A stretch of 64,000 nt of DNA from Demequina sp. NBRC 110055 (GCF_002090135.1 NZ_BBRL01000004.1:620001-684000); one strand, 5' to 3'. Positions 51,041 through 59,608 are shown, counted from the stretch's first letter. Notes: generated from the sequence alone by a model not told the origin. Numbers and translations: made by a program.

Positions 51041-53130
51041 CTAACGCCCTCCCTGTCGGCGGTGCGTAGCTCATCGACGGGCGTACCCATCGCCATCCCG
51101 CGCCCCAACAGCCACGCCACCAAAGCCGACGCAGTCGTCACGAGCGCCGCCCCACCCAGCACGCCGAGCCACGGCACCGCCGCGAGGTCGCGGCCCATGT
51201 GCCAGGCGATCTCACTGAGGTCGAACGGGGCGCCGGGCGTGAGGACGAATGGGTTACCTAGCGTCACGGCGAGCGCGGCACCCAGCACCGTGCCCGCGAG
51301 GACGGCCGCAACGGAGACCACCACTGCCTCCCACACCGGCGCTGCGCGCAGCGACCGAGGCGACGCGCCGAGCGCCGCGAACGTCGCGAGCTCACGCCGG
51401 CGCGAGCGGGCCGATGCCGACGCCACCCCCGCCGACAGCACCACGGCGACCACGGCACCGAACACGCCGATGATCATCGCCAGGCCGTCGTTCGTGAAGG
51501 ACATCCACCCCGTCGACGCATCGGCCGTCAACACAAAGCCCGATCCCTCCGGCACGGCCTCCTCGACGGCCGCAATGACCGACGAGCGTGGCATCCCGAA
51601 CTGCTCGTCCGGGCCTCCCGCACCGAAGACAAGCAGCGCCGACACGGGTGCATCGCCCCAGACCTCGCGCGCCCAGGCGCCGTCGACGGAAGTCATGGGG
51701 GCTTGGGCCCACAGCGAGTACACGGGTGACGCGCCTATCCATGTATTCACCGTGCTCACGCCAGTACTGCAGCAGGCGACCTCGACCCACTCGTAGTCGC
51801 GCAGATACTCGGTGTCGCGACCGGTGAGGCGGACGCCCGGGGACAACCCAAGCTGCCGGAAGGCGTCGGGCGCCACGACATCCGCGTCCTCGCGCGTGAT
51901 CGCCAGCGAGAACGGTTGATACATGAGCTCGCGCTCATCTGGGTCGAGATTGCTGCTGAACCACATGCTGGTGTCGTCCTCGACGAGGATGCGTGCAGGG
52001 ATGACTCGCAGATCCGGGTCCTGCGTCAGCGCGTCGATGACGTCCTGATCGAGCCCGAATTGCGTGAGCCCCGTGGGTACTCCGGTTCCTGCCCAGGGGT
52101 CAACCGAGGTCACGATCGCGTCGGCGTCGAGCGCGAGCGCCGCCGCAAGCTCGGCCTCTTCGGCGCCACTCGCGGCAACCGCCCATACCCACAGCGTCAT
52201 GATCGTCCCCGTGATCGCGAGCGAACGTCGCCGCGTCTCGGTCGGGCGGGCGAGGCCGTCCGCCGCAAACGCCCGGCCGCCCGTCGCGTCCCCTCGGCCC
52301 AGGATGGCCGATGCGACACGCACCAGACGCCGTGCCGCCCACCCGAGCAGGTGGTAGCCGCACCACGTGCCGCCCACGACGGCAAGGGTCAGGCCGACGT
52401 TCTTGGTCACCATGAGCCAGCCTGCGGGAGACAGGTGCTCCATCGCCCACGCGTCGAGCGGCACGGCGCGGTTGAGGATGACGATGGCCATGCCAAAGAC
52501 AAACGCGGCTACCGGCACCGTCCGTGCCACCCGGTGCCACCGCCGCACCGGCTCCGCTGTGGAGTACGGCACCTCGGTGCCGGCGGCGCTCGCGGCTGCC
52601 ATGGCATCGGGCGTGCCCCGCGTGACCGCCGCAAACGCGATGGCGTGGACCATGGCGCCCACCGCGGTGAAGCCCACGGCGACGGCCACGCTCCACGCGA
52701 TGGCGCCCCATTGCACAGAGGGGTCGTCGGGGAAGTTGCGCGAGGACATCAGGGCGCCCGAGTCGGTCACCTGCGCGATGACCATCCCGACCGGCACGCC
52801 GACCGCCGACGCGGCCAGCCCCGTCGTTGCGCCACCACGCGCCGCCGCCCGCACGATCTCTCCCCGCCGCTCACCGAGCGCCATGCGCGTCATGATCGCG
52901 TCGCGCTCGCCCACGAGCCCCAGGCGCAAGAATGCTGTCGCGAGAACACCGGTGATGATGAGTCCGGGGATGCCGTAGAACAGCAGCGCCATGATCCACA
53001 CGAGCCACTCGAGGTCTCCACCGGTCCACTGGCCGAACGAGGTCCACACCGGTCCGCCCATGGCGGACCCGACCCCCGCGCCAAGGGCGAGGACGATGCC
53101 AGCGGCCCACCGCATCGGCCCGCCGTTCAC
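51037..53130 (-). CDS. FtsX-type ABC permease (second)
   Basis: A 697-residue permease. I start it at the GTG at 53130, which overlaps the previous stop (GTGA); an ATG at 53115 is an alternative. About ten membrane segments are seen, with FtsX-type text AIMTRMALGERRGEIVRAAA near the N-terminus and LATFAALGASPRSLRAAPVW near the C-terminus. A central extracellular region (about 340-560) lies between the halves and contains an unusual CC pair (VEVACCSTGVS). It resembles the first permease of the operon in layout (AFAADGLARP against ALAAESLARP). Reverse GGCCGATGC copies lie at 51518 and 53112. Confidence 0.88.
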   Translation of the reverse strand: MNGGPMRWAAGIVLALGAGVGSAMGGPVWTSFGQWTGGDLEWLVWIMALLFYGIPGLIITGVLATAFLRLGLVGERDAIMTRMALGERRGEIVRAAARGGATTGLAASAVGVPVGMVIAQVTDSGALMSSRNFPDDPSVQWGAIAWSVAVAVGFTAVGAMVHAIAFAAVTRGTPDAMAAASAAGTEVPYSTAEPVRRWHRVARTVPVAAFVFGMAIVILNRAVPLDAWAMEHLSPAGWLMVTKNVGLTLAVVGGTWCGYHLLGWAARRLVRVASAILGRGDATGGRAFAADGLARPTETRRRSLAITGTIMTLWVWAVAASGAEEAELAAALALDADAIVTSVDPWAGTGVPTGLTQFGLDQDVIDALTQDPDLRVIPARILVEDDTSMWFSSNLDPDERELMYQPFSLAITREDADVVAPDAFRQLGLSPGVRLTGRDTEYLRDYEWVEVACCSTGVSTVNTWIGASPVYSLWAQAPMTSVDGAWAREVWGDAPVSALLVFGAGGPDEQFGMPRSSVIAAVEEAVPEGSGFVLTADASTGWMSFTNDGLAMIIGVFGAVVAVVLSAGVASASARSRRRELATFAALGASPRSLRAAPVWEAVVVSVAAVLAGTVLGAALAVTLGNPFVLTPGAPFDLSEIAWHMGRDLAAVPWLGVLGGAALVTTASALVAWLLGRGMAMGTPVDELRTADREGVR

Positions 53131-55127
53131 GACAGCCCCGCCTTCTGCGCCTCGCGCAATTGCGCGGACGGAGTCAGTCGGTCGAGCCGGACCCTGACCA
53201 GCGCCGCGCCTGCGGCCGCGAGGGCGGTGGCACCGAGCACGAGCCCGATGAGCGCGCCCCACGGCATGACCGACGCGGTGAAGGCGGCGCCCGCGAGGCC
53301 TGCCGTGCCCGCATTGTTGATGACCTCGATGACGAGGCCGACCACCGCACCGCCGAGCACGCCGAACATCGAGGCGAAGAAGGTGGGAAGCGCCGCCTCC
53401 CACACGGCCGCGCCGCGCAGGGACCCGGCCCGGGCCCCGAGGGCAAGGAGTGTCGCGTCGTCTCGGGCGCGGAGCCGCTGCGATGCCCAGGCCATCCCCA
53501 CGATGATGGCGACGGCGATGAGGAGGAACGGTGCCGCGATCGTCGCGACGAGACCGCCGTCGACGCTCCCCTCATGACGAGCGGAGCCGCTGAACTCGAT
53601 GGTGTGGAGACCGGTGAGGTCGTGTGCTTCCATCGCGTCTGCCACGCTGACATCGCCGGCCGGGAAGAGCAAGACCGCGGCGGTAGGGGAGGCGCCCCAT
53701 ACAGACTCCGCCCATCCTCGTTCGATGCCTGTCCACGGCGGTGCATTGTTGGCCGCAGTCGTGTCGCGGCGAACGCCGCCGACCTCGACGAAGGGGCTGC
53801 CGTCGCCAAATCCACCCGTACTGCCCGGGTCTCCCCATGTCCATTCGGTGCCCGCCCTCAAGCCCAGGGCAGACGTGGCGTGCGGCACGAAGGCGTCGAT
53901 GGCCGCGCCGTGCACGGCCAGGAGGACGTCGCGCGCCGCGTACTCGCTCTCGCTATATGGATCCTCGACGATCCGGACGTCCGTCACGAGCACGCCGGCC
54001 TGGAGGACCGTGAGCGCGGGGTCGGCGTGGAGCTCGTCGAGAACGTCGCCCGGCAGTCCAGGCGCCCAGCCGCCGGTGGTCGCCGCCGTGTCGTCGTCAA
54101 AGTCGGCGTCAAACAGGTCGACCGTGGAGATCGACGCGTGGGTCTCCAACTGTCCGCTGAGTTCGTTGCGCGCCTCGTTGCCCGCATATCCCACGGTGAG
54201 CGCGCCGGTGAGGCCCATCACCATGACGATGGCGACAAATGTGCCGAACCTGAGGGGCACCGGACGGGCAAGCGACTCGGCCGCGAGTGCTCTCGCAGTG
54301 CCGGGTACGGCCTGGCCCCCCACGCGGCGAAGTGACCACAAGGACGCTCCGCGAGCCAGCCGTGCGCCGACATATCCCAACGCTGCGGGGATGACGCCCA
54401 GGACCACGGATCCGAGGACCGCGCCGGCTCCGAAACTGAGGATCCATCGCCAGGCCGGATCGTCGTTTGCGGAGTTCGGGCCCGGCAGCACGAAGCTGAT
54501 CACGCCAGCACCGATCGCGAGTGCCGCCACACCCGCCCACACCCATCGTTGCCGCCGTGACCGGCGCGCCGCTTCGGGTGCCACCGGCGTGCGCTGCGGG
54601 ACCCCAGGGCCGGTCATGACGGAGGCGCCCGAGGAGACATCGGCCACCGAGCCGCGTGTCGACCACGGCGCGACGGCGGCGTAGGCGGCCGCAAGGCAGG
54701 CGACAGCGATGGCGAGTGTCACGAGCCAGGTGGAGACGGCATCGGCCATCCAGAATCCCTCGCCTATGCCTTCGCGCAGCTGGCGCGCCCCGGCCCCCAC
54801 CAGCGTGCCGACGCCCCACCCCACGCATGCGTCGCGTATGCCGGCGATGCCATGTGAGCGGATCAGTGCGCGCCGCGTGCCGCCGAGGGCGAGCGAGGCG
54901 GCCAACTCCGCTCGCCGGGTGGCGACCCACAACGCCCGGAACACGGCCGCGGTACCGCCGACGACCGCGACGAGGATCGGGAGGTAGAAGAGCATTCCCA
55001 GCGGAGTCCAGATGCCCCCCAACAGGAACGGGTCACCCGAGTTCGCGATCACCGAGTACAGCGGCAAGGCCGCGTACGCCGACAGCGCGCTGAACACGGC
55101 AATCACGCCACTAGGAACCCACCTCAT
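53127..55127 (-). CDS. FtsX-type ABC permease (first)
   Basis: A 666-residue permease coded directly after the ATPase with a 4-base overlap. N-terminal FtsX-type text is RAELAASLALGGTRRALIRS, the middle has ALAAESLARPVPLRFGTFV, and the C-terminal half has RDDATLLALGARAGSLRGAA. The ectodomain (about 330-540) lies between the halves. It and the second permease form one related pair, while the third and fourth form another with a different N-terminus. One ATPase for four such subunits is unusual. Confidence 0.88.
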   Translation of the reverse strand: MRWVPSGVIAVFSALSAYAALPLYSVIANSGDPFLLGGIWTPLGMLFYLPILVAVVGGTAAVFRALWVATRRAELAASLALGGTRRALIRSHGIAGIRDACVGWGVGTLVGAGARQLREGIGEGFWMADAVSTWLVTLAIAVACLAAAYAAVAPWSTRGSVADVSSGASVMTGPGVPQRTPVAPEAARRSRRQRWVWAGVAALAIGAGVISFVLPGPNSANDDPAWRWILSFGAGAVLGSVVLGVIPAALGYVGARLARGASLWSLRRVGGQAVPGTARALAAESLARPVPLRFGTFVAIVMVMGLTGALTVGYAGNEARNELSGQLETHASISTVDLFDADFDDDTAATTGGWAPGLPGDVLDELHADPALTVLQAGVLVTDVRIVEDPYSESEYAARDVLLAVHGAAIDAFVPHATSALGLRAGTEWTWGDPGSTGGFGDGSPFVEVGGVRRDTTAANNAPPWTGIERGWAESVWGASPTAAVLLFPAGDVSVADAMEAHDLTGLHTIEFSGSARHEGSVDGGLVATIAAPFLLIAVAIIVGMAWASQRLRARDDATLLALGARAGSLRGAAVWEAALPTFFASMFGVLGGAVVGLVIEVINNAGTAGLAGAAFTASVMPWGALIGLVLGATALAAAGAALVRVRLDRLTPSAQLREAQKAGLS

Positions 55128-55882
55128 CGCTCCACCCCCGCGAGCGCGTCCAACCCAGCCAACACGGACTCCGGCGTGGGATCCGTGATGTGCCCCTCGA
55201 CCCGCCCGTTGGCGAACAGCAGGACCTTGCCCGCATAGGACGCCGCGGCGGGGTCGTGGGTGACCATCACCACCGACTGGCCCAGCTCGCGGCAGGACGT
55301 GCGCAGGTGCGAGAGGATCTGCGCGCTCGCGTGCGTGTCCAGGTTGCCGGTGGGCTCGTCGGCGAGCACCACGCGCGGCCGGGTGATCAGCGCGCGGGCG
55401 ATGGCGACCCGCTGCTGCTGACCACCCGACATTTCATAGGGCTTGCGAACGAGTTCCCGCTCGATGCCCAACATCTCCACGAGCGTCGCCAGCCACTGCT
55501 CGTCCTGCGGCAGCCGGTTGAGGCGCAGCGGCAGCACGATGTTGTCGCGCCCGCTCATGGTCTGGATGAGGTTGAAGCCTTGGAAGACGAAGCCCACCAC
55601 GCGGCCGCGGACCTGCGCGAGTTGCTTGTCTGACAGCCCTGTCAGCTCGTCGTCGCCCACGTACACCTGGCCGGAATCGGGCCTGTCGAGCCCGGCGAGC
55701 AGGTGCACCAGCGTGGTCTTGCCGGACCCGCTCGGCCCCATCACCGCGGTGAGCACGCCGCCCGGGATGTCCAGGTCGACGTGGTCAACGGCCGTCACCC
55801 CGGTCGGGCCGGAGCCATATGTCTTCGTGAGCCCGCGTGCCGTCAGTGCGACGGGCGTCGTTGCTTCCCCCATGGCCGTCAC
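55124..55882 (-). CDS. ABC transporter ATP-binding protein (LolD/MacB type)
   Basis: A 252-residue ABC ATPase of the type that works with FtsX-type permeases. Walker A is GPSGSGKTT, the signature is MSGGQQQRV, Walker B is VVLADEPTGNLD, and the switch His is in VMVTHDP. The text VVGFVFQGFNLIQTMSGRDN is typical of LolD/MacB. The start may be 55882 or the second ATG at 55873. It heads an operon of six genes coupled mostly by 4-base overlaps. A response regulator gene ends about 70 bases upstream on the same strand and may control it. Confidence 0.93.
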   Translation of the reverse strand: MTAMGEATTPVALTARGLTKTYGSGPTGVTAVDHVDLDIPGGVLTAVMGPSGSGKTTLVHLLAGLDRPDSGQVYVGDDELTGLSDKQLAQVRGRVVGFVFQGFNLIQTMSGRDNIVLPLRLNRLPQDEQWLATLVEMLGIERELVRKPYEMSGGQQQRVAIARALITRPRVVLADEPTGNLDTHASAQILSHLRTSCRELGQSVVMVTHDPAAASYAGKVLLFANGRVEGHITDPTPESVLAGLDALAGVER

Positions 55883-55950
55883 GCTACGCGGGCCGGTCGC
55901 GGCGCCGCGTCAGCCCACGGCATGCAATCGCGTCATACCCAGGTATGACG

Positions 55951-56619
55951 CTACGAGCCCGCGCGCACGACCCCGGCCTCGTAGGCCATCACGACCGCCT
56001 GCACGCGGTCGCGCGCGCCCAGCTTCGCGAGCACCCGGCCCACGTGGGTCTTGACGGTGGGTTCGGCGAGGAAGAGCTCCGCGCAGATCTCGGCGTTGGA
56101 CCTGCCGCGCGCCATCAGCACCAGCACCTGGCGCTCGCGTTCGGTGAGGCTCTCGACGGCCGATGCGTCACTCGCCTGAGCAGGGTCCGGCACCTGGGCG
56201 GCGACGGTCGCGAGCAGCCGCTTGGTGGACGAGGGTGCGATGACCGCGTCGCCCGCGTGGACCGTGCGGATCGCGGCAAGCAGATCCTCGGGCGGCGCGT
56301 CCTTGAGCAGGAACCCGCTCGCCCCGGCCTTGATGGCCGCCACCACGTACTCGTCGAGGTCGAAGGTGGTGAGCATGACGACCTTGGTGACGACGGCATC
56401 GGCCACCCGCGAGCAGGCCTCGATGCCGTCCATGCCAGGCATGCGCACGTCCATGAGGACCACGTCCGCCGGCGGCTCGAGCGCACTCAGCATCTCGACT
56501 GCTGCGGCGCCGTCCCCGGCCTCCGCCACCACCTCCATGTCGTCCTGAGAGTCGACGACCATGCGGAAGCCCGCACGGATGAGCTGCTGGTCGTCGACCA
56601 GGGCGACGCGGATGGTCAT
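55951..56619 (-). CDS. LuxR/NarL-family response regulator
   Basis: A 222-residue response regulator. The receiver domain begins MTIRVALVDDQQLIRAGF, with the phospho-acceptor Asp at about 57 in VVLMDVRMPGMDG and LLKDAPP later; the C-terminal HTH reads LTERERQVLVLMARGRSNAE. The ATG at 56619 follows a CATACT box by seven bases. Its likely kinase partner is the HisKA_3 kinase at 57720-58508, which is separated from it by a phosphoribosyltransferase gene and an opposed toxin-antitoxin pair. It precedes the ABC exporter operon, its most likely target. GGCCGATGC copies lie at 56158 and 56396. Confidence 0.92.
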   Translation of the reverse strand: MTIRVALVDDQQLIRAGFRMVVDSQDDMEVVAEAGDGAAAVEMLSALEPPADVVLMDVRMPGMDGIEACSRVADAVVTKVVMLTTFDLDEYVVAAIKAGASGFLLKDAPPEDLLAAIRTVHAGDAVIAPSSTKRLLATVAAQVPDPAQASDASAVESLTERERQVLVLMARGRSNAEICAELFLAEPTVKTHVGRVLAKLGARDRVQAVVMAYEAGVVRAGS

Positions 56620-56626
56620 GGCGCCC

Positions 56627-56632
56627 AGTATG
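56627..56632 (-). promoter_or_regulatory. Leaderless -10 box for the response regulator
   Basis: On the minus strand CATACT ends seven bases before the ATG at 56619. It lies back to back with the yefM promoter region. Confidence 0.5.
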
Positions 56633-56654
56633 CCTGGCGCCATCCGTGGTCGCG

Positions 56655-56674
56655 ACGTACACTTTTTTGTACGT
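56655..56674. promoter_or_regulatory. Candidate YefM operator
   Basis: ACGTACA-N6-TGTACGT is a perfect 7-bp inverted repeat 12 bases before the yefM ATG. YefM of E. coli recognises TGTACA-type hexamers in its own promoter, so this is a likely autoregulatory site. It also lies 36 bases upstream of the response regulator start. Confidence 0.65.
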
Positions 56675-56685
56675 AAGGAGGTGCC

Positions 56686-56937
56686 ATGAAGACCATGTCC
56701 TATTCGCAGTCGCGGCAGAACTATGCCCGGGTGCTCGATTCGGTGCTCGACGACCGCGAGGAGGTCGTGGTCACGCGCGCGGGCAAGGAGCCCGTGGTGA
56801 TCGTGTCCCTGGCCGACTACGAGTCGCTCAAGGAGACGGCCTACCTGTTGCAGAACCCGGCAAATGCACGGCGCCTCCTGGGCTCTATCGAGGCGCTCGA
56901 GCGTGGCGAAGGCTCCGAGCGGGACCTGGTGGAGTGA
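56686..56937 (+). CDS. yefM: YefM/Phd-family antitoxin
   Basis: An 83-residue antitoxin. The N-terminal DNA-binding part reads MKTMSYSQSRQNYARVLDSV with EVVVTRAGKEPVVIVSLADY next, the standard Phd/YefM pattern, and the C-terminal part (AYLLQNPANARRLLGSIEAL) neutralises the toxin. AAGGAGG lies six bases before the ATG. Its TGA overlaps the GTG of the toxin gene. It probably binds the palindrome upstream with the toxin as co-repressor. Confidence 0.95.
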   Translation: MKTMSYSQSRQNYARVLDSVLDDREEVVVTRAGKEPVVIVSLADYESLKETAYLLQNPANARRLLGSIEALERGEGSERDLVE

Positions 56938-57209
56938 GGCTCGTCTTCTCCGAGACCGCGTGGGAGGACTACGTCCACTGGCAGACGGCTGACCGCCGGG
57001 TGCTGAAGCGCATCAACACCGTGATCCGCGACATCGTGCGGGGCGCTCAGGAAGGCGTCCCGCACGAGGGCATCGGGAAGCCCGAGGCACTCAAGCACGG
57101 CTTCCACGGCTACTGGTCACGACGCCTCACCGACGAGCACCGGCTGGTCTACAAGGTGGTGGACGACGAGGTCCGCATTGCCGCCTGCCGGTATCACTAC
57201 ACGGACTGA
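56934..57209 (+). CDS. yoeB: YoeB-family mRNA interferase toxin
   Basis: A 91-residue toxin that cuts mRNA at the ribosome. The catalytic set known from E. coli YoeB is present: Glu in GKPEALKHGFHGYWSRRL, the Arg pair there, and the C-terminal His-Tyr in CRYHYTD. The GTG start overlaps the antitoxin stop (GTGA at 56934-56937); the first residues RLVFSETAWEDYVHWQ match the family. The stop is one base from that of the convergent phosphoribosyltransferase gene. All catalytic residues look intact, so the pair is probably active. Confidence 0.95.
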   Translation: MRLVFSETAWEDYVHWQTADRRVLKRINTVIRDIVRGAQEGVPHEGIGKPEALKHGFHGYWSRRLTDEHRLVYKVVDDEVRIAACRYHYTD

Positions 57210-57210
57210 C

Positions 57211-57723
57211 TCAGGCCGCCGAGCCTTCCTCGGGGTGCGGCTTACCAGGGGTGACGGGCGGGAGTGCCGACCAGGGGAACGTGATCCACAGGTCGGTGTG
57301 CTTCCACACGTAGTCGGGCTCGATGACTGAGCGGGGCTTGGAGTAGAGCACCACGGTGCGCACCTCGGCCGCGTGAGTTTCCATCAACTTCTTGACCAGC
57401 GCGAGGGTGTGGCCCGTGTCCGCGACATCGTCCGCGACGAGGACCTTGAGCCCCGCCATCGCGTCGGTGTCGAGCAGGGGAGGAAGGACCACGGGCTCGG
57501 GCAGGCGCTCGTCGATGCCCGTGTAGAACTCGACGTTCAGCGTGCCCACGCCCTTGGTGCCCAGAGCGTACGAGATCGCGCCACCCACCGGCAGTCCGCC
57601 GCGTGCGACCGCGACCACCACATCGGGCTCGTAGCCGTCGTCCACGACCATCTGCGCGAGCTCGCGCGACGCGTCGCCGTATCCCTGCCAGGTGAGCACT
57701 TCGCGCTCAGGAGTCTCCGTCAT
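57211..57723 (-). CDS. Purine-type phosphoribosyltransferase
   Basis: A 170-residue type I phosphoribosyltransferase. The PRPP-binding loop is KVLVADDVADTGHTLALV, preceded by VVVAVARGGLPVGGAISYAL and followed by the C-terminal WITFPWSALPPVT, which fits xanthine/hypoxanthine-guanine enzymes of the Gpt type. Salvage of a purine base is likely; which base is not certain. Its ATG overlaps the stop of the histidine kinase gene (ATGA at 57720-57723), an unusual coupling. It is convergent with yoeB. Confidence 0.88.
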   Translation of the reverse strand: MTETPEREVLTWQGYGDASRELAQMVVDDGYEPDVVVAVARGGLPVGGAISYALGTKGVGTLNVEFYTGIDERLPEPVVLPPLLDTDAMAGLKVLVADDVADTGHTLALVKKLMETHAAEVRTVVLYSKPRSVIEPDYVWKHTDLWITFPWSALPPVTPGKPHPEEGSAA

Positions 57724-58508
57724 GGCGCAAGTATGGCCGATGCCGTGGCCGCCGTGAGCGGCAGCCGCGCCTTCACGACAAACCCGCCGCCCGCGCGCGG
57801 CCCGGCCGCGAGGGTGCCCCCAAACACCGTGGCCCGCTCGCGCATGCCGGCCAGGCCCTGACCGTCGCCGTCGTCGCGCGCCCCCGCGCCGCGGCCGTCG
57901 TCCGAGACGGTGAGCGCGACGGCATCGGCCTCCCAGGTGAGCTGCACGAAGGCCTTCGCGGCCGGCCCCGCGTGCTTCAACACGTTAGTGAGGCCCTCCT
58001 GCGTGATGCGATAGAGCGCGAGCCCGGCCCCGATCGGCAGCGTCCGCGGAGTTCCGGTGGTGACATACGAGCAGTCCAGGCCACCGTCGCGGGTGGCGGC
58101 GACGAGCGCGGGGATGTCGCCGATGCTGGGCTGCGGTCCCAACGCGGCGTCCTCGTCGCCGATGCGCAGGAGCCCCAGCAGCGCGCGCATCTCCGTGAGT
58201 GCGGCGCGGGAGACGTCGGCGATGGTCTCGAGCGTGTGGGCGGCCTGCGCGGGGTCGGCCTTCGCGGCAAAGCGGCCGCCGTCGGCCTGGGCCACGACGA
58301 CGGACAGAGTGTGGGCGACGACGTCGTGCATCTCACGGGCGATGCGGGCGCGCTCGTCGGCCGCGGCGAGTGCGCGTTCCGCCTCGGTATCGCGCGTCAG
58401 TTGACGCTCGAGCCGGTAGGCGTGGCGGCGGGTGGCCTGCAGGCGGACAGTGAGCAGGGCGACGCCGAGCAGTGCGGCCGCGAGGAGCACGCTCAGAATC
58501 CACACCAT
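57720..58508 (-). CDS. Sensor histidine kinase (HisKA_3 type)
   Basis: A 262-residue kinase with a single N-terminal membrane segment (about 3-22) and almost no extracellular part. The phospho-acceptor His is at about 61 in RIAREMHDVVAHTLSVVV; the ATPase domain has ITQEGLTNVLKHAG (N box) and VSDDGRGAG with GQGLAGMRERA (G boxes). With so small a sensor it may sense the membrane or a partner such as the ABC exporter, as kinases of BceS/LiaS type do; this is inference. The ATG at 58508 follows a TACTGT box by six bases. GGCCGATGC copies lie at 57735 and 57922. Confidence 0.9.
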   Translation of the reverse strand: MVWILSVLLAAALLGVALLTVRLQATRRHAYRLERQLTRDTEAERALAAADERARIAREMHDVVAHTLSVVVAQADGGRFAAKADPAQAAHTLETIADVSRAALTEMRALLGLLRIGDEDAALGPQPSIGDIPALVAATRDGGLDCSYVTTGTPRTLPIGAGLALYRITQEGLTNVLKHAGPAAKAFVQLTWEADAVALTVSDDGRGAGARDDGDGQGLAGMRERATVFGGTLAAGPRAGGGFVVKARLPLTAATASAILAP

Positions 58509-58514
58509 GGGGGA

Positions 58515-58520
58515 ACAGTA
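58515..58520 (-). promoter_or_regulatory. Leaderless -10 box for the histidine kinase
   Basis: On the minus strand TACTGT ends six bases before the ATG at 58508. The divergent gene starts at 58573. Confidence 0.5.
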
Positions 58521-58572
58521 ATGGCCGTCCGGCGCGTTAGGACAGGAGAACACCAGCAGACGAGGCGCACGC

Positions 58573-59280
58573 ATGTTTCACCCCCAGGAACCCCAGTGGC
58601 TCCCACGCGACCCCGGCTCCGCGCTCGCGGATGATGCGGCCCTCGCCGCTCCCGCCGCGACGATCCTGGATGTCGGACCTGCCGGCGAACCGGGTTTCAC
58701 CCACGCCCTCCACGTCGACCCGGTCAGGATGCCCGCGGGCTACTGCCGCGCCCTCGAGGCCGAACCCCGCATCGAGCAGGCCGTGTGGCCCGGGGGTGAC
58801 CGGGTCTATCTTCGCGCCGCCATGATGCTGGGCGCGGAGGTCTTCGCCACCGCGCAGGCCGTAGCGGAGGCGCTCAAGGGTCCGGACCAACGTGACGAGA
58901 GGTCAGATATGGGCAACCCTCGCGACGACGGCCTTGACGCGCTCGCACGGGTCGCCAACGACCTCGACGGCGAGCCGTCCTTCGCTCCCGACGTGACGCC
59001 GGCCGACGCGCCCCTTCCCGGCCGCGGGGCGGGAACCTGGCCGCCCGCGTTCGTCGATGACGCGGGTGTTTTCGACTGCGGCACCTCTCGTGCCGACGGC
59101 TACACCCACGTGCTGTGGATGGACCCGTCAGTGGTGGCTGAGAGCATCGCCGATCAGGTCGCGGCGCTCGAGTCCGTCGTCAAGGTGGGTTGGGAAAGCG
59201 CCGAGCTGCTCCACGTGGATGCCCCGGGCGTGAGCCACGAGGATCTCTTGGAGCAGGCGCGCAGGCTCGCCCGCGTCTGA
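58573..59280 (+). CDS. Two-repeat protein of unknown function
   Basis: A 235-residue soluble protein I cannot place in a known family. It holds two versions of a module of roughly 60 residues. The first has FTHALHVDPVRMPAGYCRAL and EAEPRIEQAVWPGGDRVYLR; the second has YTHVLWMDPSVVAESIADQV and ESVVKVGWESAELLHVDAPG, then VSHEDLLEQARRL. A charged, Pro-rich linker joins them (about 100-160). The next gene codes a third, single copy. Gene start is the ATG at 58573, with no strong ribosome site. It is divergent from the histidine kinase. Confidence 0.7.
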   Translation: MFHPQEPQWLPRDPGSALADDAALAAPAATILDVGPAGEPGFTHALHVDPVRMPAGYCRALEAEPRIEQAVWPGGDRVYLRAAMMLGAEVFATAQAVAEALKGPDQRDERSDMGNPRDDGLDALARVANDLDGEPSFAPDVTPADAPLPGRGAGTWPPAFVDDAGVFDCGTSRADGYTHVLWMDPSVVAESIADQVAALESVVKVGWESAELLHVDAPGVSHEDLLEQARRLARV

Positions 59281-59304
59281 CCCGGCCCGGCGGCGTCCGC
59301 TCGC

Positions 59305-59310
59305 TACGGT
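59305..59310 (+). promoter_or_regulatory. Leaderless -10 box for the 59318 gene
   Basis: TACGGT ends seven bases before the ATG at 59318, which argues for that start over the GTG at 59309. Confidence 0.5.
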
Positions 59311-59317
59311 GGACGGC

Positions 59318-59608
59318 ATGAGTACCCGAGTCGAGCGCACCGTGACCGTCGGCGACAACGACCTCACCTTCACGGTGATGGAGCCGCAGGCCGACGGCTG
59401 GACCGCGACCGTATGGCTCGACGAGGACCTGGGCCGCGTGGCGGGGGCCGATGCCTACGACGGCTTCGTCGACCGCTTCACCGCGACGCCCGGGGTCGTC
59501 GTCACCGAGGTCGAGGACCGCGACTTCATCCACGTCCGCTCCGAGGGGCTGACCCCCGAGCAGTTGCTCGAGGCGGTCCTCGCCGCCGCCCAGGTGACCG
59601 GCACCTAA
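59318..59608 (+). CDS. Single-repeat paralogue of the upstream protein
   Basis: A 96-residue protein of unknown function. Its text ADGWTATVWLDEDLGRVAGA, then GVVVTEVEDRDFIHVRSEGL and TPEQLLEAVLAAAQ, follows the same order as the second repeat of the preceding protein (VLWMDPSVV, VVKVGWESAELLHVDAPGVS, HEDLLEQARRL), so the two genes look like relatives. The start follows from the -10 box. A GGCCGATGC copy (59446) codes AGADAY. purL follows after 129 bases. Confidence 0.7.
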   Translation: MSTRVERTVTVGDNDLTFTVMEPQADGWTATVWLDEDLGRVAGADAYDGFVDRFTATPGVVVTEVEDRDFIHVRSEGLTPEQLLEAVLAAAQVTGT

